Below, in pieces: positions 9,525 through 21,400 of a DNA stretch of 64,000 nucleotides. The DNA is taken from contig CM057166.1 in the NCBI GenBank assembly GCA_029962745.1, positions 1,129,714-1,193,713 on the forward strand, read 5' to 3'. This DNA comes from Echinometra lucunter. Lineage: Eukaryota; Echinodermata; Echinoidea; Camarodonta; Echinometridae. A model generated the notes under the pieces. It was not told the DNA's origin and did no database searches. It saw nothing but the letters and a program-made list of their open reading frames with translations. The translations under genes were made by a program, and so were the position numbers. Position 1 is the stretch's first letter; the number at the start of each line of letters is the position of its first letter.

Positions 9525-10530
9525 AATTCGCGCTTAATAAGTTTCGAACCTAAAATCTCCCCGTTAAGGAGGGCTGTACGCTGTTTCACTACCATCCTCC
9601 AGTTCATCTTTGCGCTTTATCCTTTCATGTTTGCAATGACTGCTGCCACAAGGCCAAAATAATAACCTCACACATACTGTCTGCGGCATAGAGATTTCTT
9701 ATTAGCAAGTTCTGGAGCATGCTGGAAAGAAATCAGTTACTGAAAAATAAATAAATGAAACAAAAAGGAAAACCCAAACAAAAAATGGTGCTTCCTGGGT
9801 TTTGAACCCAAAATCTCTCCATCAAGCTAGGAGATGCGAGTCAATCACTCTATGCAGAGGGCTATACGCTGCCTCACTACCACCCTCCAGTTTATCCTTT
9901 CCTGTTTGAAAATGACTGCGGCCAAAAAAGCCAATAATAGCCTCACACATACACTTTAATACGACGGGATTTTTTATTAACAAGTTCGGAGCATGCAAAA
10001 ATGAAATCAGTAACTAAAAAAAAAAAAGAAGAAGAAGAAACAAAATGGAAAACCCAAACAAAACAGGTGCTTCCTGGATTTCGAACCCTAAATATCCTTG
10101 TTGAGGAGATATGAGCCAATCGCTCTGTACAGAGGGGTACACGTTGCCTCACCGCAATCTTTCAGTTCATCTTCACCCTTTATCTTTTCCTGTTAGCAGG
10201 TTTGCAATGACTGCCGCAAAAAGCCAAAATAATAACTTCACACTGTTTGCTCCATAGAGATTTTTTTTAACTTTAAGTTTGGGGCATACGAAAACATCCG
10301 TTAATGAAAAAAAAATCAATGAAACATAAAGAAACAAAACAGAAAACCCGAATTGAAACAAAAATGAATGCTTCATGGGTTTCGAACCCATGAAGCGAAA
10401 TCTCCACATTGCGAGTCAATCGCTCGAGATGCAGAGGGCTACGCTGACCCTCTACCAGCCTCCAGGTTATTTTGGCACCCTTTATTCTTTCCGATTTGTG
10501 ATGACTTTTCAAATACATCCATTGTGCCAC
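9525..10530 (-). repeat. Four-unit tandem array with tRNA-like T arm
   Basis: Four diverged units begin near 9525, 9787, 10066 and 10368 (periods about 262, 279 and 302 bp). Each has a GGGTTTCGAACCC-like motif, i.e. a T arm or box B read on the - strand. Each then has AATCTCC, GAGTCAATCGCTC, CAGAGGGCTACGCTG and CCTCCAGTT. An A-rich segment with AACAAAA, AAGTT and CGGAGCATG separates units. Each looks like a tRNA-derived SINE amplified head to tail. No functional tRNA fold survives. Confidence 0.75.
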
Positions 10531-10579
10531 TCACGATCTAAAAGAGTGTTTTACACCGACGAGCATACACTATGAACAT

Positions 10580-10824
10580 GACGGACAAAGAAAGCGGACA
10601 AAATAAACAACCCCTCATTCTACCCTTCCACAATGGTTCTGGTAGTCAAAAGAACATCCCTTCACTGCTATCATCTAAAATATGTGGAACAGGTGTAACA
10701 TGCATATTCATCTGGAACTACTGATTAAACATAATAGCAGTGAAGGAATATTCTTTTGACTACCAGAACCATTGTGAAGGGCAGAATGAGAGGTTGTTTA
10801 TTTTGTCCACTTTCTTTGTCGGTC
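10580..10824. mobile_element. Fold-back element, ~93-bp arms
   Basis: The left arm 10580-10672 (GACGGACAAAGAAAG to CTTCACTGCTAT) is the near-perfect reverse complement of 10730-10824, with a loop of about 57 bp. There is no coding capacity. Confidence 0.85.
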
Positions 10825-13359
10825 TGTTCGTAGTGATACACTTGTATCTCTGTCATATTAAATGTCTCTTTAAGGGAAAAAAAATGAATTTTCTTTTCTG
10901 TACAATCCCAACGTAGCATGTACCTGAAGGTCACATGCATGTTTCGTTTTTTTTTTTTTTTTTTTTTTGTATTACCGTACATCAATGCCTCAGTGACATA
11001 CCAAATATAAATGGGCTTTTGAAGGTGTCTTTTCAAAGTGAAGCTTAAAGGCATTCAAACTAGTCTTTCATATTTTGAAGACATCCTATTGTACTGAAAA
11101 ATCAATGCACCTCTTCGCTCCAGAGCTCGTCTTCCACAATAATGACTGAATAGGTTTCCAATGTTATTGAAAGCTCTCAGTAACACCATGTTGTTGCCTT
11201 AGTGAAAGGGCTTTGATCAGTTAAGGTTGAGTGGAGTAGTGCTTTTATTTCTTTTTACTCGTACAGCATTTTCAAAGCACAAAAATCTGAAGTTGGACTG
11301 AAGCGAACCAGAGCTTGATGACAATGCACTCTTTGTAATTGCCAAATTCCTTATGAAACAGATGGGTAGAGGCTCTGAGTAACCAGACCTTCTTCACGGA
11401 GCAATAATACTTGCATTTTAAGGGGATGATCCTTCTTTCCCCAAATCAAACGAAAGTCCAATATACTCTGCATGTAAGTGATTTTCACTGTATGTCATAA
11501 GCATTTATAACACATGAAAAGGAAGTGTGGTATCGGGCATCACAGTAAAAACAGCAGGGGAGAATGATTTGGAATAAAACGAACCGGTGGAGAAAGTGCG
11601 ATCAAGATTACACAGCTCACACAGCGTCGTACAATTAACATTTGGACATTTGTGTTTGAATTTTCTTCGAATTCGACTTGCAATTGAATACAAAAAGGCA
11701 AGAATAAAATATGAGATTGTGTATATGAATCAACTTATAAAATTAAGGGTCTGTCATGATTTTTGATAATGTATTGAAGGTGATTGACACTCATGTCCCT
11801 TTGATGAGGACCTTAAACAAAAGAAAAAATTCTCAATGAATTACTCTAGTGAATTTTACATTTTACCATGCATAAATTCGTCCGATGAACGTTGGTATAA
11901 TTTAGCTTGCATTAATTCGTAAGCAAATACCATTTTTGCCAACCATTTGATAATACAATCCTACTCTTATAGTCACATTTCATGGAGTGCTTTGAAAAGT
12001 TGAATTGTAGCTTTAAGAAAGCGTAGGCATTTCTAATCACCTCGAGTTAACAATGGATCGTTAGTGGGGCTCCGAATTCATACTTTTGTCCTAGATGTCT
12101 ATAGGCTCTATAGTACAGGAGATTCATTCAGGACCATGCAATAGTGAGTGGATTTCGAGGTAATACAAGAACAAATCTCTATAGCTGGGGCTGTAGTGAA
12201 AAAGTGGGGAAAGAAGCAGTTGAAAACAAAAATACAGAGGGAAATGAAAATGGAAAAAGTGAAGTAGTATAAGAAAAAAATTGGGCAGAGTGAGGTGCGC
12301 AACGCATCCTGCGCTAGCCACCTAGCTGACTGAAGCCACCTAGCTGACTAGCCGCCTGCCGCCACCTAGGGGCGGGGCAAGGTAAAGGCCAGCGAATTGG
12401 CTGATGGTGTCTGCTGGGGAGGGGGTCGGGGGGGGGGTGGTTGTTGGTTTTTGTTGATGAACAGTTAATTCGGCTATTATCACCAAAGCTAAGGGTTTCA
12501 TTCTTTTGATAAATTCAGTATTTCATATACAATGAAGTTTCGATAATATGAATATATTCGTTCAGCTTTTTCTCTCTTTTTTTCTCATTTTCCCCCTCAT
12601 TTTTTTTAACGAAAACAAAATGAAATAAAAAGATATATGGTTTCATGCCAGGTTACCAAATCCTTTTAGTTCTAGGGCAGCACCGTCCAGACAAACCTGC
12701 TTGTGAAAGTACGAAGGCTTTTCGTAAATATTTCCTATGTCTCCCGGGTGCAGACGGGGGGCTACCTTTGAGATACCTTGATATCTAGAAACTCGAGAAG
12801 AAAGGAAAGGGTTTTTTTTTTCCTTCTTCTTGTTCTTCTGTTTTTTTTTTCTTCTTCTTCTTCCTCTTCTTAATTATTATTATTATTTTTTGTCTGAAAA
12901 TAAAGAGATAGATCTCTTCCGAGGAAATTGGTTTCTTGCAGGATTTTTCAGCTTTGTTGCCCAAACAGTAACCTTGAGCAATTTGCATAATTGCATAAAT
13001 CTGTATGCATACAATTTGCATAATTGCATAAATCTGTATGCATACAGGTTAATACAGCGCAAAGACAAATTACACAGAATGTGTAAACTGAACTACTTAC
13101 TAATTGTGTATATGCGCTGATACGGAACTCTAATAATGTTGCCCATCTCGTGCATGCAACCTGTGATAAAACGGAAGTACCTCAATACACATAATCAGAT
13201 ATGGATGAACATGTAATTAGGGGTTTTGTGGGACATGGAAATCATTTCAGTGTTATTTTTACAACTAGAAATCACGCTTTTATACTAAGAATCATGTTAA
13301 TATCAACGTGCTTATCTGTGAACAACTGTGAATGTATTTCTTGCTCCTACAGTTTGTCG
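10825..13359. other. Intergenic sequence, no gene seen
   Basis: Contains a poly-T run at 10948-10967, a short GCCACCTAGCTGACT duplication at 12317-12350, and a G-rich patch near 12420. A 33-bp unit containing TTGCATAATTGCATAAAT occurs twice in tandem at 12980-13045. No exon with splice sites and sustained coding character was found on either strand. Confidence 0.5.
12980..13045. repeat. 33-bp tandem duplication
   Basis: Two perfect adjacent copies of a unit beginning AATTTGCATAATTGCATAAA. Confidence 0.9.
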
Positions 13360-14441
13360 CCCCCAAAAATACGATGGGCCTATAAATATCGATAATGAAA
13401 GAAATCATTTTGCAATATGAAAAGACATTTAAGATTATGAAACTACAACTATTCCTCTACCAGTCAGTGCAGACCCTGACTGATTTGTTCCAGTAGTCAC
13501 AACGGAAATCAGTTTTGAAACGGACGTCATCCTTCCCGTCCAAATTTGGACAGATGGAGAACTCAAAGCACAATGGACAATCCCACTGTGGTTTACAAAG
13601 GAAATCACTGTTTTGTTTTGATTTGTTATGACTGTTATTGCAGTGATGTATCATCATAGGTCATTATTCTTTCTAGTAGTCCAATAGTCACAAGGAATCA
13701 GGGAGCGTAGTAATGTGCGTTATTGGTCACTTTACTCCATCTTTTTTTCAATAATGTCCTTACATACACAAAATGAAAATATCTTGTTCATAGGAGACTA
13801 GTTTACAAATTTATTCAAATTTATGCATACTATTTCAACAAAGATTGTTCCCTATTATGTAAAAGAAAAAAACCTTACTTTAAAGATCAAGACAAGGCAC
13901 TTATGAAATAGTCTCATAATATTGTTTTTATAATCACTGAATTTTATTACTTACAAGTGATCAACATTTTAAAAACTCTGAAAACTGCTCATCTTTTCTC
14001 ATTCATGATTTATTTTGTTATGGAAAAACCTATCCACATTCTCTTCACTTGCAACAACAACAGCAACAACAATAACAACATCAAGAATGATGATAGCTAC
14101 GACAAAATGAATTGTTTTCATCACAACCAAAGCATAAATAAAAAGAAAATTGCGATTACATTTGCAAACAATTAAAAAAAAAAGGAGTGTGATCTGTCCA
14201 TAGTCAGATAGTGTTTTGAGGGTCCCTTTTGTTCAAACTTGGACAGTAGGGACTTATGACATTGTTTACAAACATCCCTATTTCTTTGTGACTAGGGACC
14301 GAATTAGACAGGGTCTTCACTGACTGGTAGAGAAATAGTTATGGTTTCATAATCTACAGTGACTTTTCATATTGCAAACTGATTTCTTTCATAATTGATA
14401 CTTATAGGCTCATCGTATTTTTTTTTTGGGGGGGGGGGGGG
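13360..14441. mobile_element. 1.08-kb fold-back element with ~200-bp inverted ends
   Basis: The left end (CCCCCAAAAATACGATG, AAAGAAATCA, TGCAATATGAAAAG, CTCTACCAGTCAGTG, AGTAGTCACAA) is found inverted at 14220-14441 with moderate divergence. The interior is AT-rich and has CAACAACAATAACAAC-type repeats but no transposase frame, so it is non-autonomous. Confidence 0.75.
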
Positions 14442-16616
14442 ACGACAAAATGTAGAATGAGAGTACTGAGGCGCGCTCCTAATGAACCGGTATCAATGTG
14501 CGCAAGCAGGTTGGCAGCCTTCCTGTCTTGTTTTTTTTTTTTTTTTTTTTTTGGTTCCTTTTGGGATATCATACATCTTCGTGTAATTTTAGCCGTATGG
14601 ACTAAATTAACGTTATTTGAACACCCCAAAACCACAAGTATGTTTCCAATTCAATTGTACATTTTAAAAGGGTGGGTTTCTTTTAATATAATACGAATGT
14701 TGAAAACATATAGCGTGCTTAATGATGTACACAATGTATTCTATTATAAGATTTATTATATATATGTGTGTGTGTGTATTTTGTTAAAATGCTAGAACCC
14801 AAATATTTTCAACCACTGATAAGTTTTTTTTGTGCATAAACGCTACTTAAGTCCGACTAGGATATGGCTGCAGTAAACATTTTTTTAAAGAGCCCAGAAC
14901 ACAACATACACATCGATTAACGTTTGAAGATCGTTTAACTCATTTCTACATCACTCATTTAAAAAATATCGCAATCACAACGAACACTAGAATGTCATCA
15001 TGATTGTTTATTTCATATAAAATATGATATGCAAAACTACACAACACATATGGGCCTACTTTTGAGGCAGCAAATTATTTAAACATCATCACATACCTCT
15101 GATCACGTAGAAAATATGTACAACGCAACTTTTACATCATCAATACAATATACATGTACAAAATTCCTACATTTCAATTTCATCATTGACAATCACGGTT
15201 TCAAAAATACATTAAATTTTACAATATTTTCCTTCCTTGAGTTACAATACATCCAACCACTACGTTTTCGTAGACTATTCCAAAAACAATCGAGTTTTTG
15301 CTGTATATTTCATATAAATAAAAAATTTCCAATCTTGGTGATATTTCTGTTGATAATGATTGCACATTTGAAAACCAAATTCAGTTGACTCTGTAAATTC
15401 TCTCCAACTTCATAATTATGATGTTTTTCTCAGCATTTTAAAAAATGCATTTCAGATTTTAATGAGACCACAATTTCATATTAATATTGCTCTGTCTGTA
15501 TCTCTCTCTCTCTCTCTCTCTCTCTTCTCCCTTGAATTCTAAATCACAATTCGCAATTAACACGATTTCCCCCTGCAAATTGACTGCAAAATTAATAGTA
15601 AATCTACTGCCTCGCCTGAGTGAGTTATTCCGAGAATCCTTAACGGATAAAATACATCGGGATGAAATTTGGGATTCAAGAATTGCATGCTTATTAACGA
15701 TTTAAACGCATTATACAAATTTGAACAGAAAGGAAAATAGCATAGAATAACGGAATCACTTTTAAAACTGCAAGTGTTTTTTTACGAATGGTTTCGTGTT
15801 TTGAATACCACTTCTGATATCACTTCTACCTTACTCATGACGATATGATTATTAGGAAATTGTAAACTGGTATTCGAGAAATATTGTAAAAAGTTGAAAT
15901 TCAGTCCGATGTCAGTGAGATAATGTTCATTATATCCATGGTATCCAAGATTACACATTGAGTTATATATAGAAGTGTTCAAGTGTACTTCAATACTAGT
16001 ATATTCACCTGTTTGCGTTAATATGTCCATGTTTCTCATTATGCGTCATGATCATGGTCATTGATACTGAAAGCAAAGCGCATGATATAAAGAGTTGGTT
16101 TTTATTACCGTTATGCAAGGGCGTCATATATTACATCTGGGGGACACGTTACAAATTTTTCGACTGGTGTCACCTTTTATCAAAAAAAATTCGCTGACAA
16201 GAAAAAAAAAGACAGAAAAGGGGGTCCTCTGCTTTTCAGGAAGTCTGTTTAACCGAAAAAATTCGCTGACGAGAAACAAAAAGCCCTTGGCCTTTTGGGT
16301 GTCTCTTTTTATCATAAAGTTCGATTACAAAAGCTAACATACGAAAGAAAAGACTGCCCCCCTTTTCTTTCTTTTTTTTTTTTTGGGGGGGGGGCATATT
16401 CTTTGCTGTCCCCACCCTTAACAGTTTGTGGGTCTTGTGGTCTTGTCCCCTGCCACCCCCTCCTCGATTGACACCCCCTGCTTTCATAGCTGCTATGAAA
16501 CAAATGAAACTATTTCAAAGGTGTGGTTAATAAAAGCCATGTCTTCTCGGAAAAGGCACAAACATAACTGTGTGAAATGTTAATATTTCTGTAAAGCTTA
16601 GAGACATCAGAAATGT
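14442..16616. other. Intergenic sequence, no gene seen
   Basis: Contains poly-T runs, a (CT)n patch at 15501-15526, and a local direct repeat of an AAATTCGCTGAC-AGAAA phrase near 16186-16280. No supported exon was found. Confidence 0.45.
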
Positions 16617-16670
16617 ATTAGGCGCTATACAAATCCAGATTATTATTATCATTATTATTGCTATTTTTTA
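16617..16670 (+). mobile_element. SINE 3' tail
   Basis: GGCGCTATACAAATCCAGAT followed by imperfect ATT/ATC triplets. It has the same tail type as 741-795 (reverse) and 63645-63710. No head is recognisable upstream. Confidence 0.5.
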
Positions 16671-16708
16671 TTACTTTATGTATCAGGCAAATGTACGATC
16701 ATGTATTT

Positions 16709-16925
16709 AGGGGCGGCACAAGGGTATTTTGATAGAGGGGCAAGATGCCCCATATAGGTGAGTTTCTATACGTTTTAAATGAAAATGACCCAGCCCTCTC
16801 TTTCCCCATGTCCTTCTTTCTTCTTCTTCCTCTTTTTTCTTCTTCTTCTCTTTTTTTTTCCTGATCACTTGAAGAATCAAAGGGCGGCGGTCGCCCTCCT
16901 GCCCTCCCCCTTGTAGCGCCGCCCT
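16709..16925. mobile_element. GGGGCGGCG-ended MITE, copy 2
   Basis: Begins AGGGGCGGCACAAGGGTATT and ends TTGTAGCGCCGCCCT, giving inverted ends. The interior has GATGCCCCATATAGG, a TTCTTCTTCC pyrimidine tract and GATCACTTGAAGAATC. Confidence 0.8.
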
Positions 16926-17453
16926 GTATGTACTGTATCGTAATAATAGCGTCTTCCTCTGACCGTTTTATTCTCTGATATTCTTCGTTCTTTCGTGCTT
17001 GGATAACGCTACATATAGCTACCGGCTTTCAAAGGCAACCCTTATGAACAATGAATGCGGTAGATGCAACTATAACCTGATTATTATCTACACATAATAT
17101 GTCTCATGAAGTTTACCAAACAATGTTTTAAAAATACGAGTGAAAACAGTCATGAATGGATAGATTTCCTGTCAAATCACGTTTTGCCTTTTATAAACGT
17201 TAATGATTACATTCCACCAAAAATTTCAGAAACAATTTTTTTTTTAATGATGCATTCTGATAAGGTTCTTTTACCCAAGAACGCTCAGTTGAAGATCTTG
17301 TAGATTAGTAAAAGATCCTTATAATCATTTTTAGAACACTGGCATTTGTGCAGAGTTTTGGCTCGTCATCAACATTTTCCCCATATCATGTTCTATTAAA
17401 GACTACATTGTCATGATCGTACTCGAAAGAAGTAACACTACAGATGTGGATCT

Positions 17454-17601
17454 GGGCCCCGTTTCATGAAACTTGTTATCAGTAACAACTGCCACATTTC
17501 TATAACAAATTTGCTCTCAGCCAATCAGATGCAAGGATTTCAGTAGCTTATAACAGTTATTGCAGCTTCTTATTGATAACAAGTTTTATGAAACGGGGCC
17601 C
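17454..17601. mobile_element. GGGCCCCGTTTCATGAAAC MITE
   Basis: GGGCCCCGTTTCATGAAACT at the left and the inverted AAACGGGGCCC at the right bound a 148-bp element with TTGTTATCA/TGATAACAAG inner arms. The core AGCCAATCAGATG and TTTCAGTAGCTTATAACAG is shared with the element at 23849-23980, although the ends differ. Confidence 0.85.
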
Positions 17602-18170
17602 TGATGTGCCACACAGGAAATGTCTTAGAGATTGAGTGAATTATTGTAGACATATTCAAAGCGGTATCTCAAGACAGTGAGAGTGAACAGGTGAAGAAGA
17701 AGGTAATTCCATCATGACTGTGAGAATATAATGGATGACATCCTTCACAAGAAGGTTTTGGGAAAAGTATAGCAAGAAAAATGGTTTGAACAACTATAGT
17801 GAAGTATAGTGTTGGTCCATCCATTGAGGGGCACTATAGTATCAAGGGGAGGGCAACTGTATTACGAGGTGAATAAACAAAAACGTGGCCGGCCACTAAG
17901 GGACGACTGCGTAGGAGGGGGTCTTATTATCCCCTTTAAATGTTGCATTCTCCCCTCTCTTCCTTTCTTTGCATAATACTTTTTAGCCTTTTTGTCTATT
18001 AATTTTGGTCTTCCCCTTCATAACTAACTGTCTAGTATGACATGTTTGGGGAATTCTTCAATAAAAGTGACATTTGTCAGTCTTTTACAAAAAAATGAAA
18101 AAGCTGTCAATGAAGCCAGAAGTAGTCAGAGTGGAACAACTGACGATACAAGATCATCATAATCGTCATC

Positions 18171-18216
<46 letters not shown>

Positions 18217-18273
18217 CCATCTACCCTCTGCCACACCCCCTGTAGCTATAGGTCACTGCATCTGTATGTCCAT
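17602..18273. other. Region downstream of the G-alpha stop, probable 3'UTR
   Basis: Lies 3' of the G-alpha stop on the - strand. It holds a (CAT)n tract at 18158-18222 that would be transcribed as ATG triplets. No close, canonical poly(A) signal on the - strand was identified. Confidence 0.35.
18158..18222. repeat. (CAT)n microsatellite
   Basis: About 20 CAT/CATCAT units with minor interruptions. The poly-His frame over it is not a gene. Confidence 0.95.
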
Positions 18274-18429
18274 TTAAAGCAGTTCATATTTCTTAAGGTT
18301 CTCTCTCTGAATGATATCTTCACAGTAGTGGAAGACTTTCTTGATATTCTCCGTATCCACTGCGCATGTGTAGTGGGGATAACAGCACTTGCGGAACTTG
18401 ATTGCAGTGTTCTGAACTGTACTCAGTTC
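18274..18429 (-). CDS. G-alpha exon 12 (C-terminus and stop)
   Basis: Residues 353-403. Contains [14 protein letters not shown] (guanine-ring contact loop) and the receptor-contact helix ending [10 protein letters not shown], then TAA. Acceptor is TTGTATTTCTAG. Confidence 0.95.
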   Translation of the reverse strand, partial: ELSTVQNTAIKFRKCCYPHYTCAVDTENIKKVFHYCEDIIQRENLKKYELL

Positions 18430-21400
18430 CTAGAAATACAAGAAAAAACAAAAGCGACACGATGTCCGAATGATAAAGAGAATAGATCCGCACAGTCATA
18501 TGGTCTCAAAATAATTTTCAGTCTAATAGAACAAATGGATGTCTTTTAAAATCTGCTGGTATTTTTTCAATTGGAGTGTAGTTTGCTACAATTCAATTAG
18601 TTTCAAATTTGAAAAAGGGAAATATTGTTACAAATATGACACATTTATATTTATACAAAGAAAAAGTCCACAGTATGCAGTCGACCAAGTACTACCTAAT
18701 AAATGGCATTAATAAATCGTTTAGCACTCGTCTTATCAAGAAAGCGAGTTGTGGGCAAAAGCACCAACATACCGCAATATCTGACATTTTGCATTATACG
18801 CTCTTAGAAATAAGACAATCAAAAGACATGATAAACACATGATAAAATAATGATGATAGCACTCACAGTGAATTTGTCTTTGATGAAGCTTTTGACTTTG
18901 AAGAATTCCCGACTTTGGATCATGCCGAGTTCAGGAAAAGCTGCATAATTGAAAAAAATTATATTAGAAGCAAGACAATAAAGGAAAAGTTATCAGCAGC
19001 TGTGTAAAGCCTTGATTCTTGTAAAAACCAAGTGAAGAGTTTTATTGACAAAACACTTTGAAAATTAATTCTATTTTTCCAAGATTAGGAACAAATCAAT
19101 TCACCCACTGATTGAGGACTTGTAAGTGGATACAATCAGGAAAGATACATATATTACGAGTATATTTCATCGTTTCTGCAACTCGATTGCATAATATTTG
19201 GGGCAAGAAGCAAAATTACTGCAGAGCTGTCCAATATTTCGCCGATGATGGCGTCGTTTCACTCAAGTACTTTCTTCGCTGTTGTGCAACATCGTTTGGT
19301 TTTCACTTTTACTTTTTTTTTTATCGTTATTGTTTTCACAAAGGGAGAGATGTGGAAGTGGTTGTCGAGAATGAAAGAACGAACTGGATGATGAACTTAC
19401 TAGATTCCTTTCTTCTCTGTCTCTCCTGCATTGACCTCGTAACAAAACAACAGCATTGTTCCTCTGCTGGCTCGATCGTCGCTGGTTAAGACAGAAAAAA
19501 AGATTCCATATTGTTGTTGTTGATGTAGTTTGTTATATACATTTTCCATTCATGATATAAAAACAAATAGGACATCAAAAATAGAAATAAAGTTATACAC
19601 GTATAGATAATGTTTAGAATGCCAACTGAGGTTTAAGGCTGGTTTTAACGGAGCGCGAACTAAGAACGAACCATTGACGTCTTTTTTTTACGACGCTCCC
19701 GAATCCCCGCACATGTTCGGCGAACTTTTGGAGTCTAAAATATGAATGTTGGACTTGCCATTTTTCGACGTTCGCCATGTTCGCATTCTTCTCGAATCAT
19801 TCGCGTGTCCCATAAAACCGGTCCAGGTATATCATAAAACTATGATATCATCGGTATTTCGTAAAAACTTTTTATCGTCCTCTGACCTTGCGCCGAATAC
19901 ATAAAGATGCAAGTTACATATTCAGTCATGCATTCAACATAGTGTAAAATAATGCACAAAATGTGTCAAGAGCTGAAACGTGAATCGAATCACTGCTGTC
20001 CTCATGTTTTCAATGCTGTCGCTTTCTCAAGCTTCCCGCTCAATCTTCAATCATTGCAGGGACACGAAAATCCTCCAGAAAACCATACCTGGGTTAAGAA
20101 TTCACTTCCAAGTATTTGGAACTTAAAGTTATCATCCGCTCTGTGTTTAATGATATAACTTTTTACCGTTTTACATTCGGCTTTTGACATTTGTGATGTG
20201 CCTCTGTCACACGTAAAGGGAAAATGCAGATTTTCCGACAAACGACAATATTATTTCTACATGCAGATAATATTATTTGCCAGGTTATAATTTAACTTTC
20301 AAACAGAAAACCAAGATAACTACCAACTTACGTGGGGGTGTGTAGTCATCGTATTCGGAGAAATATTGTTGCATCTTAGTCCTTCCACTTCTGATCTTAT
20401 CAGCTAGGATATCTTGTTTATTCAGGAAGATGATAACAGAGGTCTCCTTTAAAAACCTGAAATAATCAGTTTCATTTATAACAAATTAGTATACATCATC
20501 AATGATTTTTTTTTTTTTACCTAACCAGTAAATAGCTGAGCCTGCATGATTGGTTTGTCACGGACGGACATTTCACTTATTTTGAAAGTTTGAAGGCCTG
20601 TCGGAAATAAGTAATAAAATGTGTTCAGCTATTTTATGTTTTATTGTGAAGGGCATCACTGAAGGATTTGAAATTTGGTATAATTAGTTGCCCTAGTTGT
20701 CTTCTTAAACTAGAGTCCATAAAATGCGCATCAGGACAACTCCCCCGGGAAGACAAATCCCCCGGGGACTGGGGGAGTTGTCCTTGGGGAGTTGTCATCC
20801 GGGAAAGGTGTCCTCAAGAGAGAGTCGCCCTCGGAGGAGCTGTCCTCCAGGGGAGCTGTGCTCCAGGGGGAGTTTTCAGGTGGGAATCGTATCGGGGGAG
20901 TTGTCCTCCCGGGGGAGTTGTCCTAGAACCCATAAAATGATCAGTGTCATGGCGGACAAAAATGTCATTCTTAACTGATCAGGATCATATATCAGTAGAT
21001 GACAAAGGCGGAGTGCAAATAAAAGGGGAAAAATTAGCAGGACAGACATAGTGTGTCTTAAGGAATATTTTCTTCAAATAAATTAATATTTTCACTTGTT
21101 CAAGGCGGGTTTTCTGTTGCTCCTCTAGAACAATCGAAATAAATTGAATGCATTTTCCACAAGAACTTAAGATGTCCTGAATTGCTTTTTCTTATCTTTT
21201 GACGAATGATTGATTCTCCAAATATTTTCACGAAACGTTTATTAGTACATGATATAGAAAACGGCTCTATATTACAAACTTAATTTTAGATGACTATGAT
21301 AAGCATAACAATAGGCATATTTACTAATTTAATGGATATATTCTCTTGACAACTAAGAACTTGTCAGATGCTTGCCTGACATAGCAACAACTAATGTGTG

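Noticed and set aside
9525..10530. Cluster of functional tRNA genes on the - strand
   Set aside because: Only the T-arm motif is preserved; acceptor and anticodon stems do not pair in any unit.
18074..18277. Poly-His protein
   Set aside because: Translation of a CAT microsatellite in the probable 3'UTR of the G-alpha gene.
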